Shown one piece after another: positions 8,993 through 15,984 of a stretch of DNA of 57,763 nucleotides. This DNA comes from Frateuria sp. Soil773 (lineage in GTDB: Bacteria > Pseudomonadota > Gammaproteobacteria > Xanthomonadales > Rhodanobacteraceae): contig NZ_LMSL01000012.1 of assembly GCF_001428405.1 (NCBI RefSeq), positions 1-57,763 of the forward strand, written 5' to 3'. Each line of letters begins with the position of its first letter. Positions within the stretch are counted from its first letter, which is position 1. The notes beneath the pieces were generated by a model. It was given only the letters and a program-made list of their open reading frames with translations. It did not search any database and had not been told where the DNA came from. The translations under genes were made by a program, and so were the position numbers.

Positions 8993-9403
8993 TCAGGTCG
9001 CCAGGCTGGTCGCCACGCCGAACGCTATCGCCATCACCGCGGCCACCGCCATGCAGGCGCTGGTCGGGCGGATCCGCCGCGCGTCGACGCGCGGGATCAG
9101 CCGCCACAGCAGGAACGCGCCGACCAGCATGTCCAGCACCAGCGCGAAGCGCAGCGTGCCGGAGGCCAGCAGTGGCGCGTACGGCGGCTTCACGTGGCCC
9201 TCGTGCATCGCCACGCCGGCCACCAGCAGCAGGCCGGCCATGGTCCACAGCAGGCAGGCGAGGTAGACGCGGTTGAACACCACGTTGCTGCGCTCGGTCC
9301 AGCGCAGCATGGCGTAGGCGATCAGGGCGAAGAACAGCGCGAAGATCGAGCTGTACAGCACCCACCAGAGCAGGCTGCTGAGCAGGGTGAGGAAGGTGGT
9401 CAT
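8993..9403 (-). CDS. Unknown four-helix membrane protein
   Basis: A 136-residue, very hydrophobic protein beginning MTTFLTLLSSLLWWVLYSS, with four predicted membrane spans: about residues 5-30, 42-64, 78-103 and 112-134. Short charged loops (RWTERSN, RVDARRIRP) separate them. I recognise no family with certainty. Its ATG overlaps the stop of the Mpo1-like gene upstream (ATGA, 9400-9403), so the two are almost certainly cotranscribed and translationally coupled. The start is fixed by that overlap. Confidence 0.8.
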   Translation of the reverse strand: MTTFLTLLSSLLWWVLYSSIFALFFALIAYAMLRWTERSNVVFNRVYLACLLWTMAGLLLVAGVAMHEGHVKPPYAPLLASGTLRFALVLDMLVGAFLLWRLIPRVDARRIRPTSACMAVAAVMAIAFGVATSLAT

Positions 9404-9870
9404 GCGAGTGCTTTGAATCCCAGTTTGCGCAGCAGCTTTTCCATCAGCCATGCCGGGCCGATCAGCAGGTAGGAGAGGTCGGTGAGGAAGCTGGGCTTGC
9501 GCCCTTCGTACTTGTGCCCGACGAACTGCCCGATCCAGGCGAGCACGAACACCGCCAGCGCCAGCCAGCGCAGGTTCGCCGCGCCCAGCCGCTCGAACAG
9601 GAAGGCGGTGAACAGCGCCAGCACGGCAAAGGCGAGCAGCAGCGCGATGCCGAGCCGGCGCGAGTGCTTCCAGTACCACACGAAGGCGAGGAACATCGCC
9701 AGCACCGCCCAGGCGCCAGGCCGCGCGTAGGCCGCGGGCACCGGCACGGTCCACAGCAGCGCGATCACGGTCCACACGATCGGCGGCACGCAGATCCAGT
9801 GCAGGCGCTGGTTGGTCGGGTTCTGATGGTCGGCGCTGTAGCTGTCGAGCCAGCTTTGCATGGTACGCAT
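9400..9870 (-). CDS. Mpo1-like (DUF962) membrane protein
   Basis: A 156-residue membrane protein of the Mpo1/DUF962 family; yeast Mpo1 is an iron-dependent dioxygenase that alpha-oxidises 2-hydroxy fatty acids. The signature histidines are visible in SADHQNPTNQRLHWICVP near the N-terminus and in GHKYEGRKPSF near residue 125, with membrane helices between and after them. I chose the ATG at 9870 because GGGGAG lies 7 bases upstream of it. An in-frame start 39 bases earlier (9909) lacks such a site. It sits between an SMR exporter gene and a small membrane protein gene on the same strand. The substrate in bacteria is not established. Confidence 0.85.
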   Translation of the reverse strand: MRTMQSWLDSYSADHQNPTNQRLHWICVPPIVWTVIALLWTVPVPAAYARPGAWAVLAMFLAFVWYWKHSRRLGIALLLAFAVLALFTAFLFERLGAANLRWLALAVFVLAWIGQFVGHKYEGRKPSFLTDLSYLLIGPAWLMEKLLRKLGFKALA

Positions 9871-9898
9871 CGATGAACTCCCCGGTCGTGGCGTGCCG

Positions 9899-10231
9899 TC
9901 AATGGGCACTCGATTTGGATAGCAGGTTGAGCACCAGCACGCCGGCGACGATCAGTGCGATGCCGAGCATGCCTGCCAGGTCGATCTTCTGGCGGAACAG
10001 CGCCACGCCGACCAGCGCGATCAGCACGGTGCCGGCGCCGGACCACACCGCATAGGCTACGCCGACCGGGATCTGCCGCAACGCGAGGCTGAGGAAATAG
10101 AACGCGGTGCCGTAGCCGGCCAGCACCACCAGGCTGGGCCAGGGCCGGCTGAAGCCCGCGGACGCCTTCAGCGCGCTGGTGCCGATCACCTCGGCGACGA
10201 TCGCGACGGCGAGCGTGAGCCGGGCGTCCAT
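9899..10231 (-). CDS. Small multidrug resistance (SMR) family transporter
   Basis: A 110-residue four-helix protein with the standard SMR length. Glu14 in [16 protein letters not shown] is the proton- and substrate-binding residue of EmrE, and [17 protein letters not shown] in helix 3 carries the conserved packing glycines. It should act as an antiparallel dimer that exports cationic compounds in exchange for protons. Guanidinium-type (Gdx) specificity cannot be ruled out from sequence alone. Its ATG shares one base with the purC stop (TGATG), so it is probably translated from the purC message, an odd pairing with no obvious functional link. Confidence 0.92.
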   Translation of the reverse strand: MDARLTLAVAIVAEVIGTSALKASAGFSRPWPSLVVLAGYGTAFYFLSLALRQIPVGVAYAVWSGAGTVLIALVGVALFRQKIDLAGMLGIALIVAGVLVLNLLSKSSAH

Positions 10232-11127
10232 CAGTCCAGCCGGATGCCGGCCAGCTTCTGCAGCGCCTCGGCGTATTTCGCGGCGGTGCCGGCGATCACC
10301 TCGGCCGGCACGTGCGGGCCGGGCGCGGTCTTGTTCCAGTCCAGCGTCTCCAGGTAGTCGCGCACGAACTGCTTGTCGTAGCTGGGCGGGCTGATGCCGA
10401 CGCGGTAGCCGTCGGCCGGCCAGTAGCGCGAGGAGTCCGGCGTGAGCATCTCGTCCATCACGTACAGCCTGCCGTCCTCGTCGGTGCCGAACTCGAGCTT
10501 GGTGTCGGCCAGGATGATGCCGCGTTCGGCCGCATAGGCCGCCGCCCAGCGGTAGATCGCCAGGGTGGCGTCGCGCACCTGGTTGGCCAGCTCGCTGCCG
10601 ACGGCGGCCACCACCGCGTCGAAGCTGACGTTCTCGTCGTGGTCGCCCACCGCGGCCTTGGTCGAGGGCGTGAAGATCGGCTCGGGCAGCTGCTGGGCCT
10701 GCTGCAGGCCGGCCGGCAGGGCGATCCCGCATACCGCGCCGCTGCGCCGGTAGTCCTTCCAGCCGGAGCCGATCAGGTAGCCGCGCGCGATCGCCTCCAC
10801 CGGCACCGGCTTCAGCCGCTTCGTCACCACCGCGCGCCTGGCGTACAGCGCCAGCTCGGTGCCGGCCGGCAGCACCTCGTCCAGCGGCGTGTGCAGAAGG
10901 TGGTTGGGCACCAGGTGCGCGGTCTTGTCGAACCAGAAGTTGGAGATCTGCGTGAGCATCTCGCCCTTGCCGGGGATCGGATCGGGCAGCACCACGTCGA
11001 AGGCGGACAGGCGGTCGGTCGCCACGATCAGCAGGCGGTTGCCGGGCAGCGCGTAGACGTCGCGCACCTTGCCGCGATGGATCAGTTCGAGGCCGGGAAG
11101 GTTCGATTGCAGCAGGGTGGTCGGCAC
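10231..11127 (-). CDS. purC: Phosphoribosylaminoimidazole-succinocarboxamide synthase
   Basis: SAICAR synthetase of de novo purine synthesis: joins CAIR and aspartate using ATP. The 298-residue product matches the longer bacterial/fungal form. Visible signatures are [11 protein letters not shown] (ATP-binding loop near residue 17), [40 protein letters not shown] (in two adjoining segments) and LADTKLEFG. It is the first gene of a minus-strand run that continues into the SMR, Mpo1-like and unknown membrane genes by overlapping stops and starts. It diverges from the cytochrome c gene across a 101-bp gap. Confidence 0.96.
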   Translation of the reverse strand: MPTTLLQSNLPGLELIHRGKVRDVYALPGNRLLIVATDRLSAFDVVLPDPIPGKGEMLTQISNFWFDKTAHLVPNHLLHTPLDEVLPAGTELALYARRAVVTKRLKPVPVEAIARGYLIGSGWKDYRRSGAVCGIALPAGLQQAQQLPEPIFTPSTKAAVGDHDENVSFDAVVAAVGSELANQVRDATLAIYRWAAAYAAERGIILADTKLEFGTDEDGRLYVMDEMLTPDSSRYWPADGYRVGISPPSYDKQFVRDYLETLDWNKTAPGPHVPAEVIAGTAAKYAEALQKLAGIRLD

Positions 11128-11228
11128 GACGGCGGTTCCGCGGATGGGGAGCGGCCTATTGTAGCGGCTGCCGGCGCGCGGCCGGGCGCGCTGCTAGAAT
11201 CCCCGACCTTTAGCCCCATGTGTTGCCG

Positions 11229-11546
11229 ATGCGAACCGTACTGATCGCGGCACTTCTGGCCGCCAGCCTGCCAGCTCTCGCCGCCGCACCGGCCGACGTA
11301 CCGGCCAGGCCGGCGCGGCTGGGCCTGTGCGCGGCCTGCCATGGGGAGACCGGCCAGGCGCAGGTCCCGGGCGCGCCGAACCTGGCGGGCCAGAAGCTGG
11401 ACTACCTACGCGAGGCGCTGAAGCAGTACCGCGACGGCCGCCGCAACGCGCCGCTGATGCGTGCGGCGATCGGACCGGTCTCCGACGCCGACCTGGACGC
11501 GCTGGCCCGCTGGTACAGCGCGCAGGCGCCGCAGGCCGCGCCATGA
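11229..11546 (+). CDS. Small periplasmic cytochrome c (c553/c4-like)
   Basis: A 105-residue exported protein: signal peptide MRTVLIAALLAASLPALAAA, then one haem site CAACH (C34, C37, H38). A single-domain class I cytochrome c follows, with GAPNLAGQKLDYLREALKQY and a likely axial methionine in PLMRAAIG. It would carry electrons in the periplasm, as cytochromes c553 or half-length c4 do. The ATG at 11229 is preferred over an in-frame GTG three codons earlier because the signal peptide starts there. Its stop overlaps the djlA start (ATGA). TAGAAT lies in the divergent gap about 30 bases upstream. Confidence 0.88.
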   Translation: MRTVLIAALLAASLPALAAAPADVPARPARLGLCAACHGETGQAQVPGAPNLAGQKLDYLREALKQYRDGRRNAPLMRAAIGPVSDADLDALARWYSAQAPQAAP

Positions 11547-12352
11547 ATTTCTCCTGGACCCTGATGCTGGCCTTCTTCGGCCTGATCCTCGGCCATGGCC
11601 TGCCCGGCGCGATCGTCGGCGGCATCGTCGGCTTCGTCATCGACAGCCTGCGCCAGAGCCAGCGCTACCGCGCCACGCCCGAGGTGGGCGGATTCATCGG
11701 CCCGCTGTTCGCCCTGCTCGGCGCGGTGGCGAAGTCCGACGGCCGCGTGTCCGAGGCGGAAATCGCGATCGCCGAGCGGCTGATGACGCGGATGGGCCTG
11801 GACGCCGAGCAGCGCAAGCAGGCGGTGGCCAGCTTCAACAGCGGCAAGCAGCCCGAGTTCGACGTGACGCCGGCGATCGAAGGCCTGCGCCGATGGGTCG
11901 GCCTGCGCCGCGACCATGCCTTCCCGGTGCTCGACGTGGTGATCGAGACCGTACTGGCCGAGGGCAACCCGCCGCCGGAAAAGATGGCCCTGCTGCGCCA
12001 GCTCGCCTTCGCGCTGCGCATCAGCGACATGGAGCTGATGGCGCTGATGGCGATGAAGGGCTACGCCTGGAACGCCACAGGCGGCGGCAGCCGCGGGCGC
12101 GGCCATGGCTCCGGTGGCGGCTATGTGCCGCCGCAGCGCAATACGCAGGGTCCGGACCCTTACGCCGTGCTCGGCATCCAGCGCAGCGTGGACGACCGCG
12201 CGGTGAAGCGCGCCTATCGCAAGCTGATTTCCGAACACCACCCCGACCGCCTGGGCGACCTGCCGGAAGACATGCGCAAGCGCGCCGAGGCGCGCGCCAG
12301 CGAGATCAATGCGGCCTACGAGCGGATCAAGTCCGAGCGCGGCTTCAAGTAG
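11543..12352 (+). CDS. djlA: DnaJ-like membrane co-chaperone DjlA
   Basis: A 269-residue co-chaperone with the DjlA order: an N-terminal membrane span (TLMLAFFGLILGHGLPGAIV), a TerB-like helical domain (about residues 45-165, with AVAKSDGRVSEAEI), a glycine-rich linker (GGGSRGRGHGSGGG) and a C-terminal J domain. The J domain carries DPYAVLGI and the HPD tripeptide in SEHHPDRLGD (about residue 232). It is membrane-anchored and stimulates DnaK ATPase from the cytoplasmic face. The length is close to E. coli DjlA (271). Its start overlaps the cytochrome c stop, so the pair forms an operon. Confidence 0.92.
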   Translation: MNFSWTLMLAFFGLILGHGLPGAIVGGIVGFVIDSLRQSQRYRATPEVGGFIGPLFALLGAVAKSDGRVSEAEIAIAERLMTRMGLDAEQRKQAVASFNSGKQPEFDVTPAIEGLRRWVGLRRDHAFPVLDVVIETVLAEGNPPPEKMALLRQLAFALRISDMELMALMAMKGYAWNATGGGSRGRGHGSGGGYVPPQRNTQGPDPYAVLGIQRSVDDRAVKRAYRKLISEHHPDRLGDLPEDMRKRAEARASEINAAYERIKSERGFK

Positions 12353-12371
12353 GCCGCATCCAGGACGTGGA

Positions 12372-12440
12372 TGATCGGGAATAGGGAATCGGCGGGTGTT
12401 ACGCTTCCCGAATCCCGAATCCCGAATCCCGAATCCCGAC
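12372..12440. repeat. TCCCGAA heptad repeats with inverted partner
   Basis: Four perfect TCCCGAA units (12406-12433) and a fifth ending in C (12434-12440) lie head to tail. GGGAATA and GGGAATC units in the opposite sense lie at about 12378-12391, so the stretch can fold back on itself. Heptads of this type are common between genes in Xanthomonadaceae and relatives. This array ends three bases before the rpe start codon. Confidence 0.85.
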
Positions 12441-12443
12441 CCC

Positions 12444-13112
12444 ATGAGCAAGCAGCCGCCCGTCATCGCCCCCTCCATCCTCTCCGCCGACTTCGCGCGG
12501 CTGGGCGAAGACACCGCCAGGGTGCTCGCGGCCGGCGGCGACTGGGTGCACTTCGACGTGATGGACAACCACTACGTGCCCAACCTCACCATGGGCCCGA
12601 TGGTGCTCGAGGCGCTGCGCGACTACGGCATCAGCGCGCCGATCGACGTGCACCTGATGGTCAGGCCGGTCGACCGCATCGCGCCGGACTTCGCCAAGGC
12701 CGGCGCCAGCCTGATCAGCTTCCACCCGGAGGCGAGCGAGCACGTCGACCGTACCATCGGCCTGATCAAGGACGCGGGCTGCCAGGCCGGGCTGGTGTTC
12801 AATCCCGCCACGCCGCTGAACTGGCTCGACCACGTGCTCGACAAGCTCGACCTGGTGCTGATCATGTCGGTCAACCCCGGCTTCGGCGGGCAGAAGTTCA
12901 TTCCCGAGGCGCTCAACAAGCTGCGCGAGGTGCGCCGGCGCATCGACGAGAGCGGACGCGCGATCCGGCTTGAAGTGGACGGTGGCGTCGGCATCGCCAA
13001 CATCGGCGAGATCGCCGCCGCCGGCGCCGACACCTTCGTGGCCGGCTCGGCGATCTTCGGCGCCCCGGATTACCGCGAGGCGATCCAGCGCATGCGGCAG
13101 AACCTGGCCTGA
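12444..13112 (+). CDS. rpe: Ribulose-phosphate 3-epimerase
   Basis: Interconverts ribulose-5-phosphate and xylulose-5-phosphate in the pentose phosphate pathway. The 222-residue TIM barrel shows [13 protein letters not shown] (residues 8-20), the metal-site motifs [15 protein letters not shown] and PIDVHLMV, the [10 protein letters not shown] loop and the DGGVGIANI catalytic aspartate segment, and the phosphate-binding FVAGSAIFG. The start [11 protein letters not shown] is fixed by homology. Unusually, the upstream bases are heptad repeats running almost to the ATG, and no Shine-Dalgarno sequence is visible. In many relatives rpe precedes gph and trpE; here trpE lies 5 kb further on. Confidence 0.96.
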   Translation: MSKQPPVIAPSILSADFARLGEDTARVLAAGGDWVHFDVMDNHYVPNLTMGPMVLEALRDYGISAPIDVHLMVRPVDRIAPDFAKAGASLISFHPEASEHVDRTIGLIKDAGCQAGLVFNPATPLNWLDHVLDKLDLVLIMSVNPGFGGQKFIPEALNKLREVRRRIDESGRAIRLEVDGGVGIANIGEIAAAGADTFVAGSAIFGAPDYREAIQRMRQNLA

Positions 13113-13451
13113 GCCGTTGCGGCCCGCGAGGCGGCGCCTCGACGGCCATGCCGCCCGTCCCGTTCCGCCGCTGCTCCGGTCGATGGTACAAGAAGATCCC
13201 GGCGCAGCAGGCTGCGCCGGGATAAGCGTCGTCGGATGACGCGTGAGGAGACCACCATGGCAGGCGTTTCCACCGCTGCCAGGAACGTCGGCAGCGGCGG
13301 TGTTCCACGGCAATGGACGCCCGCCACCAAGGTGGACCGGCCCGCTGCCGGTTGGTTCCGCGATCGGAGCAGAATTTTTCGATCGGCGCGTCATAAAGGG
13401 GTACGCTTCGTCCATCCGGGAGGGCGGGGTTCTGTGAAGGAGATACAGGCG
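13113..13451. other. Intergenic region between rpe and the Sel1-type gene
   Basis: The stretch holds the 13196-13223 hairpin and, near 13366-13400, an AT-richer patch (GAATTTTTCGATC and ATAAAGGGG) that could contain a promoter for the next gene. Open frames run through it in line with the downstream gene, but none has its own ribosome binding site. I see no separate gene. Confidence 0.5.
13196..13223 (+). terminator. Long hairpin after rpe
   Basis: ATCCCGGCGCAG and CTGCGCCGGGAT are perfect 12-bp arms around CAGG, 84 bp past the rpe stop. No T-run follows, so it could be a terminator without a U-tract, a transcript-end stabiliser or a repeat element. Confidence 0.5.
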
Positions 13452-14249
13452 ATGAAGAGACGGATGATGGCGGTTGCCTTCGTGCTGGGATCCGCCGCGC
13501 TTGCAGGCGCGCAGGCAAGTACGGCCACGGGCCAGCCGGACCAGGCCGCCGGGAGCGGCGTCAGCCTGGAAGAGCTCGGCAAGCTCGAATGCTTCCCCGG
13601 GCTGGAGCGTTTCCTCCCCGGCGTGTACTACTACTGCGTCGGTGCCCGCGACCTGGCCAACCATCGGGATGCGAGCGGCGTGGAAATGCTCAAGCTGGCC
13701 GCCACCTGGGGCAGCAAGCCGGCGCAGTTCACGCTGGGCGTGGGCTACTTCAAGGGCGACATCGTCGCGCAGGACCGGCCGCGGGGCCTGGCCTGGCTCG
13801 GTTTGGCGCGGGAGCGCCATGATCCCAGTTACCAGGCGGTGCTGCGTTCGGCCTGGGAGCAGGCCTCGCCGGCCGAGCAGGCGAAGGCCAACGCCCTATG
13901 GAAGGAAATGCTGCCCACCTACGGCGACGCACGCGCCGCGAGACGCGCCGAACGACGCTTCCGGAACGAACGCGCGCAACTGCTCGACGGCGCGACGTCC
14001 GGCCGCCGTACCTGCATTGCCGGCCTGACGTCGCGCACCATCGCGCCACTCCCCAGCCCGAAGATCAGTCAGCCGCTATCGTCGCTCCAGCTCTCGAGCG
14101 GCTGCCCCGGCGGCATGGAGGCAACCACCGTGATCCATCGCCTGGACAGCTATGCAGGCAGGCTGTTCGACGGCCTGGAAGGCCAGGTCACCGTCGGTCC
14201 GCTGTTGCCGGTCGCCAGCCCGGCAAGGCAGGATGGCGGCAAGCGATAA
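13452..14249 (+). CDS. Exported Sel1-like repeat protein
   Basis: A 265-residue protein with a signal peptide (MKRRMMAVAFVLGSAALAGAQA) followed by two Sel1-type helical hairpins. These are recognisable from SGVEMLKLAATWGSKPAQFTLGVGYF and GDIVAQDRPRGLAWLGLA, spaced as in Sel1 repeats (about 36 residues). The C-terminal 110 residues are not recognised; they contain two cysteines, in RRTCIAG and SSGCPGG. Sel1 repeats mediate protein-protein contacts, and exported versions often scaffold envelope or secretion functions. AAGGAG sits 10 bases before the ATG. No partner gene is adjacent. Confidence 0.8.
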   Translation: MKRRMMAVAFVLGSAALAGAQASTATGQPDQAAGSGVSLEELGKLECFPGLERFLPGVYYYCVGARDLANHRDASGVEMLKLAATWGSKPAQFTLGVGYFKGDIVAQDRPRGLAWLGLARERHDPSYQAVLRSAWEQASPAEQAKANALWKEMLPTYGDARAARRAERRFRNERAQLLDGATSGRRTCIAGLTSRTIAPLPSPKISQPLSSLQLSSGCPGGMEATTVIHRLDSYAGRLFDGLEGQVTVGPLLPVASPARQDGGKR

Positions 14250-14250
14250 C

Positions 14251-14280
14251 CGGCAAAAAAATCCCCTCGCCAGGGAGGGG
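14251..14280 (-). terminator. Minus-strand terminator for the 37-residue peptide gene
   Basis: Read on the minus strand, CCCCTC and GAGGGG arms (14263-14268 and 14275-14280) are followed by seven T residues (14255-14261 on the plus strand as A). This is an intrinsic terminator facing the small gene at 14407-14520. It also lies just past the Sel1-type gene, which runs the other way. Confidence 0.7.
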
Positions 14281-14406
14281 GAAGGAACGATCGGCCAACG
14301 GAGGGCCTCGCGGGAATCCATGACCGGTAGCGGCACCCGTCGCGCTTCCCTGCGCGACGGTGCTTCCACGGCAAACGGGATGGCCGAACCGGCGATATGG
14401 CCTGCT

Positions 14407-14520
14407 TCAATGGAAGCAGGCGACCAGTCCCAGCAGCAGGGCGCCCAGCGCCAGTACCACGCGCAAGGGCTCGAAGTGGTGCAGTTCGGCATTGGGATCG
14501 GGCTTGGCGGTGTCGATCAT
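14407..14520 (-). CDS. 37-residue single-span membrane peptide
   Basis: Too short for routine annotation but well supported. The protein reads MIDTAKPDPNAELHHFEPLR and then one hydrophobic span, VVLALGALLLGLVACFH. A GGAGG ribosome binding site stands 5 bases before the ATG, the frame ends cleanly, and a minus-strand terminator lies about 125 bp downstream. Function unknown. The shape (soluble polar N-terminus, one C-terminal helix) suits a small regulator or subunit of a membrane complex, or a tail-anchored peptide. It diverges from the response-regulator gene, with 169 bp between the two starts. Confidence 0.7.
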   Translation of the reverse strand: MIDTAKPDPNAELHHFEPLRVVLALGALLLGLVACFH

Positions 14521-14689
14521 GGCTGCCTCCGAGGAATGGCTCCATGGAACCGCCCGGCCGGGCGCGCGCAGCGACGCCGGACGGGCGAAGCGCGGGCCTG
14601 ATCGGGCAAAACGCGGGCACCTGCGGCGCGCGGCTTGCGCGCCGCGGACGCGCATAGCACCCTGCGCACCATCCAACAGGGAGCCAGCC

Positions 14690-15379
14690 ATGGGCCGCAG
14701 CATTGCCATCGTCGAGGACGAACCGCTGATCCGCGCCAACTACGTCGAGGCGCTGAACCGCTTCGGCTACGACACGCGCGGCTACGGTTCGCGGCAGGAG
14801 GCGTCCACCGCGTTCGCCATGAAGCTGCCGGAACTGGTGATCATCGACATCGGCCTCGGCGACGAGCCGGAGGGCGGCTTCGACCTGTGCCGCGAGCTGC
14901 GCGCGAAGTCGGCCACCCTGCCGATCATCTTCCTCACCGCGCGCGACTCGGACTTCGACGTGATCTCCGGCCTGCGCCTGGGCGCCGACGACTACCTCAG
15001 CAAGGACACCAGCCTGCACCAGTTGGCCGCGCGGATCGCCGCGCTGTTCCGCCGCATCGAGTCGCTGAAGGCGCCGGCGTCGAGCGAGACGGTGATCGAG
15101 CACGGCCCGCTCAAGCTCGAATCCGAGCGCATGCGCATCACCTGGAACGATGCCGAGATCCCGCTCACCGTCACCGAGTTCTGGATGGTGCACACCCTGG
15201 TGCGCTTCCCCGGCCACGTGAAGAACCGCGACCAGTTGATGCGCGAGGCGGAGCTGGTGGTGGACGACGCCACCATCACCTCGCACATCAAGCGCATCCG
15301 CAAGAAATTCATCGCGGTGGCGCCGGAGTTCGACGCGATCGAGACGGTGCACGGCGTGGGCTACCGGTGGAAGCCGTGA
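14690..15379 (+). CDS. OmpR-type response regulator, PdsR-like
   Basis: A 229-residue DNA-binding response regulator. The receiver domain has the acidic pocket E9/D10/E11 (IVEDEP), the phosphorylation site D53 (VIIDIGLGDEPEGG), T83 and K105 (DDYLSKD). A winged-helix effector domain follows (TVTEFWMVHTLVRFPGHVKN to TSHIKRIRKKF and VHGVGYRW). The IGLGDEPEGGFDLCRELR insert after the phosphosite and the overall match are those of the 'proteobacterial dedicated sortase system' regulator family. It precedes a secreted protein and its kinase, overlapping the next gene by GTGA. No sortase gene lies in the window. Confidence 0.85.
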   Translation: MGRSIAIVEDEPLIRANYVEALNRFGYDTRGYGSRQEASTAFAMKLPELVIIDIGLGDEPEGGFDLCRELRAKSATLPIIFLTARDSDFDVISGLRLGADDYLSKDTSLHQLAARIAALFRRIESLKAPASSETVIEHGPLKLESERMRITWNDAEIPLTVTEFWMVHTLVRFPGHVKNRDQLMREAELVVDDATITSHIKRIRKKFIAVAPEFDAIETVHGVGYRWKP

Positions 15380-15960
15380 GGCATTGTCTGTGGCTGGCAT
15401 GCGCATGGCTCGCGTTCTGCGTTTCGGCGCAGGCCGCGGACGGGCCGGCGGCGGCCGGGCCGCTGGCCCGCGGCGCGGGCGACGGTGCCGTACCGGCCTG
15501 GACGATCGACGCCGCCACGCCGGCCGGCTGGACGCGCGACTGCTGCCTCTACGCGCGCGCGATCGGCGTCGATGCGGTGCTCTACCGGGGCGAATGGACC
15601 GGCGAACCGCAGCGGGTGATGGTGCTCAACGTGTGGCCGCGCAAGCTGCCGACCCTGGCCGCCGAACTCGAAGCCGACCGCAAGCGTTTCCTGCAGCGCG
15701 ACCCGGCGGCGAAGGCGGGCGATTTCCCGCTGCGCCATCGCGCCATGCAGTGCGAGGTGGCCGTCTACCAGGGCACCGACCGCATCGATGACGTGGTCGC
15801 GTTCTGCGACCCGGGCCAGGCCACGGGCGTGCGCCTGAGCTGGTCGATGGCGCTGGCGCACGACGATCCGCAGCGGCGCGCGCTGCTCGACGACTTCATG
15901 CGGGTGGTGGTGGCTTCGCGCTATGCACGCGGGCCAGCTCCGCCCGTGCATGGCGGCTGA
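15376..15960 (+). CDS. Exported protein of unknown function between regulator and kinase
   Basis: A 194-residue protein starting at GTG 15376, overlapping the regulator stop. Signal peptide: MRHCLWLACAWLAFCVSAQA. The mature part has a WTIDAATPAGWTRDCCLYAR segment with an adjacent cysteine pair, a third cysteine in MQCEVAVY, a fourth in VAFCDPGQ, and a C-terminal helical region (RALLDDFMRVVVASRYA). I recognise no family. Its position inside a two-component operon suggests a periplasmic accessory to sensing by the downstream kinase, which has a large periplasmic domain. That is inference from gene order only. Confidence 0.75.
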   Translation: MRHCLWLACAWLAFCVSAQAADGPAAAGPLARGAGDGAVPAWTIDAATPAGWTRDCCLYARAIGVDAVLYRGEWTGEPQRVMVLNVWPRKLPTLAAELEADRKRFLQRDPAAKAGDFPLRHRAMQCEVAVYQGTDRIDDVVAFCDPGQATGVRLSWSMALAHDDPQRRALLDDFMRVVVASRYARGPAPPVHGG

Positions 15961-15984
15961 GCGTCCAGCCGTGGGCCTGCATCG

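Larger units (their letters stand above)
14250..14689. other. Gap between Sel1-type gene and response regulator
   Basis: Holds the 37-residue peptide gene and its terminator on the minus strand. The remaining 169 bp (14521-14689) must carry the divergent promoters for that peptide and for the regulator operon. I could not pick out convincing -35 and -10 pairs. Confidence 0.5.

Noticed and set aside
12406-12440. Short tandem repeats as a CRISPR array
   Set aside because: Seven-base units with no spacers; no cas genes in the window.
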